Shown piece by piece: positions 6,425-15,151 of a stretch of 28,182 nucleotides of DNA. A model generated the notes under the pieces. That model ran no database searches, was not told the origin of the DNA, and was given only the letters and a program-made list of their open reading frames with translations. Source of the stretch: a virus; the IMG/VR virus record IMGVR_UViG_3300013005_000130, positions 1 through 28,182 of that record; one strand, given 5' to 3'. The position numbers and the translations under genes were made by a program. Position 1 is the first letter of the stretch, and every line of letters starts with the position of its first letter.

Positions 6425-7322
6425 TAACGAGTGGAATCAACTTCAAGAAGTAATATTAGGCACAGCTACCAATGCACATTGGCCTGTAGTATGTCCTATA
6501 TTTAGAAATTTAGAAAACACAACAGCATGGAAAGAAACTCCTGTTTCGTCTGGACCAGTTGATATAAAAATTATAGAAGAGACTAACGAAGATTTAGAAA
6601 AATTCCAAATAGTATTAGAATCATTAAATGTCAAAGTATATAGACCCAAAGATTTAGATTTTCAATCATTTGACGGTATGTATAACTATTGTCCTAGAGA
6701 TAGAGTATTGGTGGTAGGCGACACTGTCATCGATGCACCGATGTTATATCCGACTAGAAAAAAAGAATTATCGGCTATTAACCACCTGCTAAATGATCGT
6801 ACAATTGTCTGTGAAGATTCGTCTGTGATTTTTGATGCAGCTAATATTTGTAGACTCGGACAAGATCTGTTATATCTCGTAAGTGACAGCGGAAACATTG
6901 CAGGAGCTAATTGGTTACAACAAATTTTACCGGAACATAGAATACACATTCTCGATAATATCTATAGTGGTGTTCATATCGATAGCACCATATCACCTGT
7001 TAGGGAAGGATTAGTTGTGTTAAATGCAGACAGAATAAACAACAATAATTTACCGACTGTTTTCAAACACTGGGATAAAATTTGGATAGAAGGAACAAAT
7101 ATAATTCCGCAAGGTTTTGTTAACTACCCCTATGCGAGTAAATATATTGCTCTTAATTTCTTAACCATAAATCCGAATCTTGTAATATGTGACCCCAATC
7201 AAAGCTATTTAAGGGCCGAACTGTTTAAACATAAGGTTGAAACTATAGGAGTAGAATTAAGACATAGTAGAACATTAGGTGGCGGACACCACTGTGTCAC
7301 ATTAGATCTAGTCAGGGCATAA
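6411..7322 (+). CDS. amidinotransferase (glycine / inosamine-phosphate amidinotransferase family)
   Basis: This 303-residue protein resembles the family that moves the amidino group of arginine to an amine acceptor (glycine in AGAT; scyllo-inosamine phosphate in StrB1). The catalytic triad is visible: D142 (FDAANICRLG), H189 (GVHIDSTI) and the nucleophile C295 in LGGGHHCVTLDL, matching human AGAT D254/H303/C407 in order and context. PRDRVLVVGDTVIDAPM near residues 95-111 is a further family segment. It is shorter than AGAT (about 420 residues) but complete across the core. The start is TTG 6411 with AGGA at 6398-6401. Next to sugar enzymes, an amino-sugar or amino-acid acceptor that becomes guanidinylated is a likely but unproven product. 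It overlaps the mini-aminotransferase by 14 bases. Confidence 0.88.
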   Translation: MIKSNNEWNQLQEVILGTATNAHWPVVCPIFRNLENTTAWKETPVSSGPVDIKIIEETNEDLEKFQIVLESLNVKVYRPKDLDFQSFDGMYNYCPRDRVLVVGDTVIDAPMLYPTRKKELSAINHLLNDRTIVCEDSSVIFDAANICRLGQDLLYLVSDSGNIAGANWLQQILPEHRIHILDNIYSGVHIDSTISPVREGLVVLNADRINNNNLPTVFKHWDKIWIEGTNIIPQGFVNYPYASKYIALNFLTINPNLVICDPNQSYLRAELFKHKVETIGVELRHSRTLGGGHHCVTLDLVRA

Positions 7323-7323
7323 C

Positions 7324-8562
7324 ATGGAATATACACAAGATATTTTTTGGAATAATATTCCTAATACGAAAGGAAGAATTTATAAAAAATTAGGATTTTT
7401 AGAAAAAAAATCTATTAAAAATACTTTTTTAAAAGATTTAAAAAACCCGTATTATATATGGACCGGGTGTGGTCGAATACATCAATTAGAAAATATAATC
7501 TTAATTCCTAAAATACAAAATAGCATTAGAAGAAAAGAAATTTATTTCTTTCTATACGAACCAATATGTATTAAAATAAATGATTCCTATAACAGATCTT
7601 TTTATAGTGAATTTGGCCCCAACGATGATCTTAGTAACATAATTTCCGAAGAATTAGAAAGTATAAAAATATTTGTAAAAAATAATAATATTGATAATTT
7701 TAGAATTTTTACCTCTGATTACAATATACAGTTAATACAAACAAGGTATCCTGATTTAAAAATTAATTGTCTTGATATTTTTCTTAGAGATGTATCAAGG
7801 AACTATTCAAATTTACTACAATTACGGGCAAGGCCTGTAATAGCGAATAATAATGATTGGCTATTACAAAATAATATCACTAAAAAATTCTGGTGCGGTA
7901 ATTGGAGATATGCAATTCACAGGCATATTATTATGAGTTATTTGGCCACTATAGACGGAGTTTATACTTGGAACTTAAAATGTTCATATGAAGAATTAGA
8001 AAAAAACAATTGGTTTGATTTGAAGAATTTTGAACAGACTGATCCTGTTCGATATACTCAATTAAAAACAGGTGTGGACTATCTTTACAATAATATATTT
8101 GTAATAGATCAAAATATTGATGCAGTCGTTGTTAAAGGATACGATGAAGTAGTTATACCAGGAAATAATGCTCCCATGCCGAATAAACAATTTTTACAAA
8201 GTTACATAAGTAGTTTTTGCGGAATTATTAACGAAACCAGATTTGCTCAACCTTTCGGATACTTTAGTGAAAAAACACTAACTGCATTATATTCAAAGAT
8301 TCCTATAGTATTAGTTGCACCGCCATATACGTTGGAATACCTCAGAACGTTTGGTTTTAAAACTTTTGATAAATGGTGGGACGAAAGCTATGATATTGAA
8401 ACAAATCATCACAAGAGAATAATTAAAATATTTGAGGTTATTGATTATATAAATTCTAAATCTATAGAAGAACTAAAAAAAATATATTCTGAAATGGCAG
8501 AAATTTTAAATCATAATCAAGAAATAACAAAAACTATTCAATGGAACGATAAAATACTATAG
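7324..8562 (+). CDS. glycosyltransferase-like protein, GT10-style C-terminal motif
   Basis: This 412-residue protein is a paralogue of the genes at 10737-11906 and 12732-13970. The shared parts are an NWRYAIHRHI segment (about 193-202) and a C-terminal block from about residue 302 (INETRF, then FSEKTLTALYSKIPIVL, FGFKTF and DESYD at 353-357). This block resembles the donor-binding region of fucosyltransferase-type (GT10) proteins seen in phages, which is the basis for the call; the acceptor is unknown. The N-terminal half is not recognised. The gene is extremely AT-rich (one 60-base line, 7381-7440, has only 6 G/C), unlike the fibre genes. It ends by overlapping the convergent radical SAM gene by 29 bases. 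Confidence 0.6.
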   Translation: MEYTQDIFWNNIPNTKGRIYKKLGFLEKKSIKNTFLKDLKNPYYIWTGCGRIHQLENIILIPKIQNSIRRKEIYFFLYEPICIKINDSYNRSFYSEFGPNDDLSNIISEELESIKIFVKNNNIDNFRIFTSDYNIQLIQTRYPDLKINCLDIFLRDVSRNYSNLLQLRARPVIANNNDWLLQNNITKKFWCGNWRYAIHRHIIMSYLATIDGVYTWNLKCSYEELEKNNWFDLKNFEQTDPVRYTQLKTGVDYLYNNIFVIDQNIDAVVVKGYDEVVIPGNNAPMPNKQFLQSYISSFCGIINETRFAQPFGYFSEKTLTALYSKIPIVLVAPPYTLEYLRTFGFKTFDKWWDESYDIETNHHKRIIKIFEVIDYINSKSIEELKKIYSEMAEILNHNQEITKTIQWNDKIL

Positions 8563-10702
8563 GCTTAGAAACAGTATTAGACAATTCGATGTTATTAATA
8601 CTAGAATTATTCCAAGTTCCTTCTCCTTTCCAACTCCAATTAAAATTCCAATCCGTAATTTGATTTAAGTAAAATTCTTCATTTAACAAATTATCAAAAT
8701 CCTCATGACTTCTTCCGTTTTCACCCCATTTAGGTTTCGCTAGTTGTCTTGCTCGAATTGCAGCATTGCCTTGCATCCTAGAAAATTCTTGAGCAAAAAA
8801 TGGTCCGTGGCGATACTCTTCTCTGGTGTCATTTGTTGAATCATATCCTTGTATAAAGTCAATTTTAAAATCTGCATTCCACTTTCCTGATTTATCAATT
8901 TGAAAATTATATTCTGCTGTGTAGAGACCGGTACCAAAGTGCCCTCCGAATTCTGCAACATCCATAGCAGGATTAAATTTTATACAAATATCGTATCCAC
9001 CGCGAGCTCTCCAAAGGGTTCTTAAAATAGGCCATATTTCATTTACAAGAGAATCAGCATACGGATTAATCTCTGTGGTAATTATATTATAATCAAAATT
9101 TTCGTACGAAATTTCATTTTGAATCGAATCATCGTGAAAACTTAACTTATAATGACTCTTCTTTAATTCGGGACGAAACGGATAGGTAAAAGATTTTTCT
9201 GTAATTAGGCTATCAACAAAAATATTAAAAGATTTTACTCTAGTTAACACATGACTACCTCCTAATTTAAAATCTTTGGTAATCCAAAATCCTAGATACT
9301 TGTGAGACGACAGATTAAATCTATCAGGATTTTGTCCTACAATGGTTTCTGGACCCATTCCAAATCCCATGCCGGTTCCTATATTATTAATATTCATGTT
9401 TCTATTTCTCCACAAGAATGTCATAGTATCGGCAAAATCTTGATATGTTTCTGTCGGAAATCCAACTATCCAATTTGTTGCTGCTTCGATTCCAACTGCC
9501 TTGCCATCTCGAAAGTTCTGTTCCATTTCGGATATTGTTACACCTTTATCGATATCGTTAAGGACTTTCTGGCTACCTGATTCACACCCATAATTTAGTG
9601 CAATGCATCCGCTGTCTGCGAGATCCTTTAAATATTCAAGATCCATTCTTCCATCACATCTGGCATAGCCTGTCCATTTTATTTTTAATCCTTTAGCTAT
9701 TACACCTTTGGCAAATGCTCGAAGTTCTTTAAGATTACCGTTAACAAGACTATCAATAAACCAAATGATATCTGTACCTTTATTATAATATAGCCATTCA
9801 ATTTCTGCAAGTGCATCAACTGCTTGCCGTTGTCTGTATTTCCAAAAGTGTGTTTCTTCACAGAAAGTGCATTTTGCTGTGCAGCCACGACTGAGCTCAC
9901 TGTTTACTCCATTTGGAATATCGTAATCATTGAAATCAATCGACGAATAATCGGGCATCGGCAATTTATTAAGATTAATCCGTTGCCCTTCTGGTTGTTG
10001 AATATACTGTGGGGTATTATGTGTTATACCTAGTTCAACTTCGTTCAATATATCTAAAATTGCTTGTTCACCTTCACCGTTTACTACATAATCATAATAT
10101 GATTCGATATTAAACCAACCATGTTGAACATTACTTCCGCCAACAACGATTTTTACATTCGGTAATTGTTTTTTAATTTCTTGAATCATCCATTTAGTAG
10201 GTTCTTCATTAAATTGATAAACAGAGAATCCTAATAGATCCGGTTTTAAATCTACTATTTGTTTTAAATAATCGTTTAAGATTTCTTGAAATAATGGGTG
10301 TACGAATTTATAATAGTTTTCACCGACCCACCGCCAACTACTTGCCGAATTCCATAAACTAAAATTCGTTGATGGCCCTATTGCTATTTTATATTTCCAC
10401 TCCTTAAAACATTTTGAATTTATGTCTAAGATAGTAGACTGATAACCAGCTTCTTTAGCAACCGCACTCAATCTAGCAAGATTAAAAGGAGGAAATGTAG
10501 CTGCCCATTCCGGAAGCAATACTAATACTAATTTAGTTTTTCTGGTAGCATAATCAATCGATACGGTAGTAACATTTTTTTGCACCGATGGTTTAGCATA
10601 AGGTGAGATAGCCTTTAACATATTTAAATGTCGATCATTTGCATCGTTAGGGATTTCTCTAGATTCTGATTTTTTTCGATGCAGATTTAAATTAAATACC
10701 AA
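8534..10702 (-). CDS. radical SAM protein with B12-binding-like N-terminal domain (TTG start)
   Basis: This 722-residue protein has three parts. Residues about 57-245 look like the Rossmann fold of cobalamin-binding radical SAM proteins (VLVLLPEWAATFPPFNLARL, LLGFSVYQFN, VVGGSN, YVVNGEGEQAI). The classical DxHxxG motif is not seen, as is common in this group. The radical SAM domain follows with C274-x3-C278-x2-C281 (RGCTAKCTFC), GCESGSQKVL (372-381) and WIVGFPTET (411-419). The last 220 residues are a domain I do not recognise. Known relatives include methylases and ring-modifying enzymes, so a methyl transfer or carbon-skeleton change on a sugar or peptide is possible. The start is TTG 10702 with AAGGA (10713-10709) six bases upstream; there is no nearby ATG. 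Confidence 0.85.
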   Translation of the reverse strand: MVFNLNLHRKKSESREIPNDANDRHLNMLKAISPYAKPSVQKNVTTVSIDYATRKTKLVLVLLPEWAATFPPFNLARLSAVAKEAGYQSTILDINSKCFKEWKYKIAIGPSTNFSLWNSASSWRWVGENYYKFVHPLFQEILNDYLKQIVDLKPDLLGFSVYQFNEEPTKWMIQEIKKQLPNVKIVVGGSNVQHGWFNIESYYDYVVNGEGEQAILDILNEVELGITHNTPQYIQQPEGQRINLNKLPMPDYSSIDFNDYDIPNGVNSELSRGCTAKCTFCEETHFWKYRQRQAVDALAEIEWLYYNKGTDIIWFIDSLVNGNLKELRAFAKGVIAKGLKIKWTGYARCDGRMDLEYLKDLADSGCIALNYGCESGSQKVLNDIDKGVTISEMEQNFRDGKAVGIEAATNWIVGFPTETYQDFADTMTFLWRNRNMNINNIGTGMGFGMGPETIVGQNPDRFNLSSHKYLGFWITKDFKLGGSHVLTRVKSFNIFVDSLITEKSFTYPFRPELKKSHYKLSFHDDSIQNEISYENFDYNIITTEINPYADSLVNEIWPILRTLWRARGGYDICIKFNPAMDVAEFGGHFGTGLYTAEYNFQIDKSGKWNADFKIDFIQGYDSTNDTREEYRHGPFFAQEFSRMQGNAAIRARQLAKPKWGENGRSHEDFDNLLNEEFYLNQITDWNFNWSWKGEGTWNNSSINNIELSNTVSKPIVFYRSIE

Positions 10703-10736
10703 AATTATTCCTTTTCAATATTTTAACAACTAAAAA

Positions 10737-11906
10737 CTAAATTGTCAATGATGTATGTATAAACTCTGTTTTGTTTTTTAACACATAATAATTGTAATTA
10801 CAAATCTTTCGAGCTTCGACTAAAAAAGTCTGTAGCTCTTGATCTTTTAAATTACATAATCTGTGTACTTCTTTAACTATGGCAAACATTCTCTCGTCAT
10901 CTTTTACAATGCTATCATATGATTCATCTATAATACTTTCAAAAGTTTTGTAACCTAGTTTTTTAAGATACTGTAAAGAATTAGGCACACTTACTATCAC
11001 AAACGGATGTTTCATTGCGATACATTTAAAAATTTTTTCGCTTAAAAAAGGCACACCGTCATACCCGGACTTAGTATGGAATGTTGTTTCAGTAACTATA
11101 CTAAAATATGTATCAAGATAATATACATCCGTTGATCTTGTTTGTTCTGCACGATTGGTTACTAAATCGTTGGTATCTAAATACATCAACGGAAGTTCTT
11201 TTATTTTTATGTTTCTTTTAAAAATCTCTAACATTGTCGGAGAATCAAAATAATACCTATGCATTTCTGCCCACCGATTATCCCATGTATCTTGATCGAA
11301 GTCTGATTTACCAAAACTAATATATCCGTGGTCGATAAGATTGTAATTATGAAGTAATGTTAGTAGAACAGGTCGATGCAAACGCCAACGTCTGTTGAAG
11401 TTTATATATTTTTTCTTATAATCCTTAATACTTAAAGTATCTATAGGTTTTGTTATTTGGTGTTGAATAACATCCCATAGTTGATATTCAAACATTGACC
11501 ACCATTCGACACTTATTTGATCTTGATTAAATTTTTCTGCAAGATGTTTAACATGTTCGTGCATTGTGGGCACCGAAGACATAAAGATAATCTGACTTGC
11601 GGGAATTTTTCCAGGTAATACAATATTATAATAAATTCCATCAGCTGATTTTAGGAAAGGTTCAAGACCGTTGTCTAATACAACGTATACTTCTCTATTT
11701 CGAATCCTATTTAAAATATCTAATGGTATGAGATCTAAGATATCAAACAACCTAAAACTATTATGACAAGAAAATTGACAATACCAATATTCAAAATTTT
11801 CATTTTTTCTAGCAGATATTCCGGTCGACCCATCAATTAACTCTAATCTAGGGTTGGCCGAATCGTATGTTATTAGATATGGAAATTTTGGATTTAAGCA
11901 GGGCAT
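10737..11906 (-). CDS. glycosyltransferase-like protein, GT10-style C-terminal motif
   Basis: This 389-residue protein is a paralogue of the genes at 7324-8562 and 12732-13970. It shows NRRWRLHRPVLL (171-182), VTETTF (271-276), SEKIFKCIAMKHPFVIV (289-305), LGYKTF and DESYD (327-331). The pattern resembles the donor-site half of fucosyltransferase-like phage proteins, so a glycosyltransferase is likely; sugar and acceptor are unknown. ATG 11906 is the first start after an in-frame stop but has no clear ribosome site. A 74-base AT-rich gap separates it from the upstream SGNH gene, and 34 bases separate it from the radical SAM gene downstream. Confidence 0.6.
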   Translation of the reverse strand: MPCLNPKFPYLITYDSANPRLELIDGSTGISARKNENFEYWYCQFSCHNSFRLFDILDLIPLDILNRIRNREVYVVLDNGLEPFLKSADGIYYNIVLPGKIPASQIIFMSSVPTMHEHVKHLAEKFNQDQISVEWWSMFEYQLWDVIQHQITKPIDTLSIKDYKKKYINFNRRWRLHRPVLLTLLHNYNLIDHGYISFGKSDFDQDTWDNRWAEMHRYYFDSPTMLEIFKRNIKIKELPLMYLDTNDLVTNRAEQTRSTDVYYLDTYFSIVTETTFHTKSGYDGVPFLSEKIFKCIAMKHPFVIVSVPNSLQYLKKLGYKTFESIIDESYDSIVKDDERMFAIVKEVHRLCNLKDQELQTFLVEARKICNYNYYVLKNKTEFIHTSLTI

Positions 11907-11980
11907 CGGAGTCTTGTAGGTAAATTAGGATTAGTGAAATTGTATATATTAATAAGAGGAATTTTTTTTATTCAATATTT

Positions 11981-12739
11981 TCATAATCGAGTAACGTATG
12001 CTCTTTTAAATGTTAAATCATCAAAATTTCTTACATTTTCCATTTTAGTTTGTTCATGTTGAACAAATTCAATAGTATCATTCAACCAACAGTAGTCCGG
12101 AAATAGTTTTTTAAGATAATTAAAGTGCTGAATAGGACTAGGATGATAATCTGCGGTTTGCCCTCCTTCCTTGCGGATAGGATGTTGAGGCCATTTACCT
12201 TTTAATTCAAAAGTTAATATGTCTGGTAATAATTTATCAAGTGTTGGTTTGTATAACTCAAGCAGCTGTTTGACATTTTGATCCATTTTTTTACTTGTTG
12301 ATTGTAAGTGATCAAACGGAGCCATATTTAACATATAATGGTCAACGCTGAGGTTTTCAAGTAGAGTACTGGCTAAGGTTATTAAATTTAAATCTCGTAA
12401 CAGATACCCAGTTGGATCTGCATATTTTTGTACAAAGTTGTCGTCATAATAATTTTGAGTATAGATGTTGCCGGGTGTAAGCCAACTGTTATTAATATAT
12501 CGATCTTCCCTCGATACTCCAGACCACATTATCATAATTAAATCAGTATCATTAAAACTGTGTCGCAAACTTGCTTCGGTTAGTTGACACGATATAAAAA
12601 GATTGCCGCCACCACTTTGGCCGTAATTATGAAATTCCGGAATTTCTTGTGAAATAATATCCGCCCAGGTTGGCCATCCGTACGAGGTCATACTACATCC
12701 GAATGCAAAAAATCGTTTATATTTTTTAAAATCAACCAT
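11981..12739 (-). CDS. SGNH/GDSL hydrolase-like protein
   Basis: The start is ATG 12739, with AGGAG (12751-12747) seven bases before it; the frame is open from 12784 but that start lies deeper in the upstream gene. The 252-residue product has FAFGCSMTSYG with S16 as the likely nucleophile (block I), NYGQSGGGN (38-46, block II), and a C-terminal TADYHPSPIQH with D197, H199 and H205 (block V). Family members are esterases and acetyl- or acyl-transferases that act on sugars and lipids, so adding or removing an O-acyl group from a phage glycan is plausible. It shares the H-P-x4-H spacing with the protein at 15141-16082. The block III Asn is not obvious, which leaves activity uncertain. Confidence 0.7.
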   Translation of the reverse strand: MVDFKKYKRFFAFGCSMTSYGWPTWADIISQEIPEFHNYGQSGGGNLFISCQLTEASLRHSFNDTDLIMIMWSGVSREDRYINNSWLTPGNIYTQNYYDDNFVQKYADPTGYLLRDLNLITLASTLLENLSVDHYMLNMAPFDHLQSTSKKMDQNVKQLLELYKPTLDKLLPDILTFELKGKWPQHPIRKEGGQTADYHPSPIQHFNYLKKLFPDYCWLNDTIEFVQHEQTKMENVRNFDDLTFKRAYVTRL

Positions 12740-13970
12740 TAAAATACTCCTTAGAAGATTCAATAGCTTGAGATAAAGATTCATGATAAAAGTGTCTGTT
12801 TCTAATTAAATGAAAATTATGTTCTATGGTGCTTCTAGATTCCATTATACGTTTAACCTTTGCTTCTCGAGATAACTGTATCCACCATTGTAAAATTTCA
12901 TGTGTCTTAAAAAATCTTTCTTGATGGTCAGTAATATCATTGTACGATGGGTCTATCCCGCACCAATCTATTTTAAATCCCAAATCTTGAATAGCTCTAA
13001 GCGTACCGGCAGAAGCCAGCAAAATTAACGGATGTCCGAATGCTATCGGTTTATAAATTTTTTCGGTAGGAAATACAACATTTTCATTAAATTTGGTTTC
13101 TGTTACAAACGACATTAAACTATTATTGTAAAACATATGATTATAGTATTCAGCGGCATTAGTATTCGACCAATTACCATCGACAAATCTAGGGTAATGG
13201 GTTTCTAACACACCGGAAAATTCTTCTATACTTACGTTTACTATGTTTGCTCCGGCGTGATCTGTGAGAGATATTTCATTACATGAGATAATGCCTTTGT
13301 CTAATAATTTATTTTTCGCAAGATAATAACAATGAGCACCTCTATGAGATCTATAAACCCTATTTAAACTAGTAAAATCAAATTCAGCAACAGCAATTGC
13401 CGTATCAATTGATGGACTAGTAGGTAGGAATTTCTTATTAAAAAACAAATTAGTAAAATGACTAGAATATTGAACATCAAACATTTTAGGATGATTGGTA
13501 TTTTCTAACCATAGATCATAATCTTTTTTAATTGTAAAATTACCTTGTATGATTAATATTGACCCGGGTGGTAACCCAAGTTCTATCATAGCATTCGTAG
13601 TAGATAAAAATGCATTTTGATCAACAATATTCATTGAGCCACCTTCTTTATCAGCAGCTATTATTATTCTAATTTTTTTATTTTTAACTAAATTTATCAA
13701 TTCATCTGATAGGTAAGAAAGTATATGCTTAGTTGGCACATCCGGGCCGCGACATACACCCGCCCACCATATCGGATCTGCATTCACATCAATAAAATAA
13801 CCTCCAGGTTCGTCGACCCTAGATATCAAATCTACCTCAACATTCATTTCTTCTAAATGTTTTTTTATATCAGTTCCCCTAGATACTAACCACCAATTGC
13901 TCTTTCCTCGAGACTGTAGTGGCAATAAATTTGACTCGTTAGGTGTTAATGTGTCAAAGTAAATTTTCAT
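12732..13970 (-). CDS. glycosyltransferase-like protein, GT10-style C-terminal motif
   Basis: This 412-residue protein shares with its two paralogues an NRVYRSHRGAH segment (203-213), FVTETKF (288-294), FPTEKIYKPIAFGHPLIL (300-317), LGFK and a DPSYND variant (340-345) of DESYD. The N-terminal 200 residues differ from the paralogues (WWLVSRGTDIKKHLEEM; then DPIWWAGVCRGPD), which suggests a different acceptor. ATG 13970 overlaps the upstream radical SAM stop (ATGA), and its own TGA overlaps the SGNH start by eight bases, so the three genes look translationally coupled. The call rests on motif likeness only. Confidence 0.6.
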   Translation of the reverse strand: MKIYFDTLTPNESNLLPLQSRGKSNWWLVSRGTDIKKHLEEMNVEVDLISRVDEPGGYFIDVNADPIWWAGVCRGPDVPTKHILSYLSDELINLVKNKKIRIIIAADKEGGSMNIVDQNAFLSTTNAMIELGLPPGSILIIQGNFTIKKDYDLWLENTNHPKMFDVQYSSHFTNLFFNKKFLPTSPSIDTAIAVAEFDFTSLNRVYRSHRGAHCYYLAKNKLLDKGIISCNEISLTDHAGANIVNVSIEEFSGVLETHYPRFVDGNWSNTNAAEYYNHMFYNNSLMSFVTETKFNENVVFPTEKIYKPIAFGHPLILLASAGTLRAIQDLGFKIDWCGIDPSYNDITDHQERFFKTHEILQWWIQLSREAKVKRIMESRSTIEHNFHLIRNRHFYHESLSQAIESSKEYFNG

Positions 13971-15151
13971 ATGAATAACTCTCGTAATTCTGGAAAAGTA
14001 TTAACAAAACTCCTATTTCTAATTGTATCGTAATGAATTGTGGTGTTCATAAATTGTTTTCTCAGCATCGGATCATAATTAGAATTTTGTAAGTATGTAA
14101 TTACTTTTTGTATTTCTTTATTAATAGATTGAGTGTAATTTAGATTGTTTAATTTGTTCATAATTATTTTTTTTAAATCATCTGGAATAACATCTGCACT
14201 ATAATAATTAGGATTCATAATATTATAAAAATAAGGATAAAAATTATTATCAGAAAATAATTTACTTTCTAACAAATAATTTAAAAATTCAGGTATGGTA
14301 AAAAGATTAAAAACAGAAATCACCGATCCGGTTTGTAGTTTGACATGAGGTACTTCTTGTTGAACCGTTTTAATATTATATTCGATATCTTTCCAAACAG
14401 TACCTTCTCTAATATATTCTGCTCGTTCTCCCCAGCTATCTATGCTTGCGTTGATATTAACATTAGAAAAGTTTTTCCATAGATCAATAACTGATTTATT
14501 TTTATATTTTAGATTACTTAAATTAGTATTATAGTCAATTTTTACATCGGTTTTTCCTATTGAAATTAAGTGTTCTAGTATGGAATAATGTTTATCAGTA
14601 AGCAGTGGTTCGCCTCCGGCAAAATAAAAAACCTCGATATCTTTTAGATATGGCAAGAATTCATTGTATAATTTATCATTAGAATCGCCACCGGCTATAA
14701 TATAAACATTTTTAGTTTGTCCTTGAGCATTATCTTCTTGTGCCCATGTAGATGAATAAGTACTGCTGCAACTGAGACATTTGAAATTACAAATATTACT
14801 CCATCGTATATCAAAGTGGCGCAATGATAATTCTTCTAAAAACCCATCTTCCTTTGTATTGTCTACAAGATTAAAGAATTTCTTATATTCGTTGTTTCTA
14901 CTCTGTCTAACACTCTGAATTCCTTTGTCTTCTGCTTGATAGCAGCCAGTACACTCAGCACATCTATCGCCGGCAAGCATTTTTTTTCTCAAATTTTTAT
15001 AACTGTCATTATTCCATATTGTTTTTACAGTTTCATTTCGCAAGTTACCGAGCGGTTTATGATGATCTGCAACGCAACAAGGAAGAACAGAACCATCCGG
15101 GTTGGCATAGATATGTATCCAAGGTAAGATACAAAATGTTTTAGATATCAT
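13967..15151 (-). CDS. radical SAM protein with N-terminal SPASM/twitch-like Cys cluster
   Basis: This 394-residue protein begins with a Cys-rich domain (FCILPWIHIYANPDG, C25-C26, then C64, C67, C70 in GDRCAECTGC) of the SPASM/twitch type, which binds an extra Fe-S cluster. The radical SAM domain follows with C121-x3-C125-x2-C128 (ICNFKCLSC) and GGEP at 179-182. The usual order in SPASM enzymes is radical SAM first; here the extra cluster is N-terminal, as in the paralogue at 16057-17430. Related enzymes modify peptides or sugars by radical chemistry; the substrate here is unknown. The start ATG 15151 overlaps the SGNH-like gene upstream by 11 bases and has an AGGATGGAAAG ribosome region. Confidence 0.85.
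   Translation of the reverse strand: MISKTFCILPWIHIYANPDGSVLPCCVADHHKPLGNLRNETVKTIWNNDSYKNLRKKMLAGDRCAECTGCYQAEDKGIQSVRQSRNNEYKKFFNLVDNTKEDGFLEELSLRHFDIRWSNICNFKCLSCSSTYSSTWAQEDNAQGQTKNVYIIAGGDSNDKLYNEFLPYLKDIEVFYFAGGEPLLTDKHYSILEHLISIGKTDVKIDYNTNLSNLKYKNKSVIDLWKNFSNVNINASIDSWGERAEYIREGTVWKDIEYNIKTVQQEVPHVKLQTGSVISVFNLFTIPEFLNYLLESKLFSDNNFYPYFYNIMNPNYYSADVIPDDLKKIIMNKLNNLNYTQSINKEIQKVITYLQNSNYDPMLRKQFMNTTIHYDTIRNRSFVNTFPELRELFI

Noticed and set aside
10714-11981. Shared 11-base string TTCAATATTTT in two gaps (10714-10724 and 11971-11981)
   Set aside because: It is short and AT-only apart from one base, so it is expected by chance in this AT-rich region.
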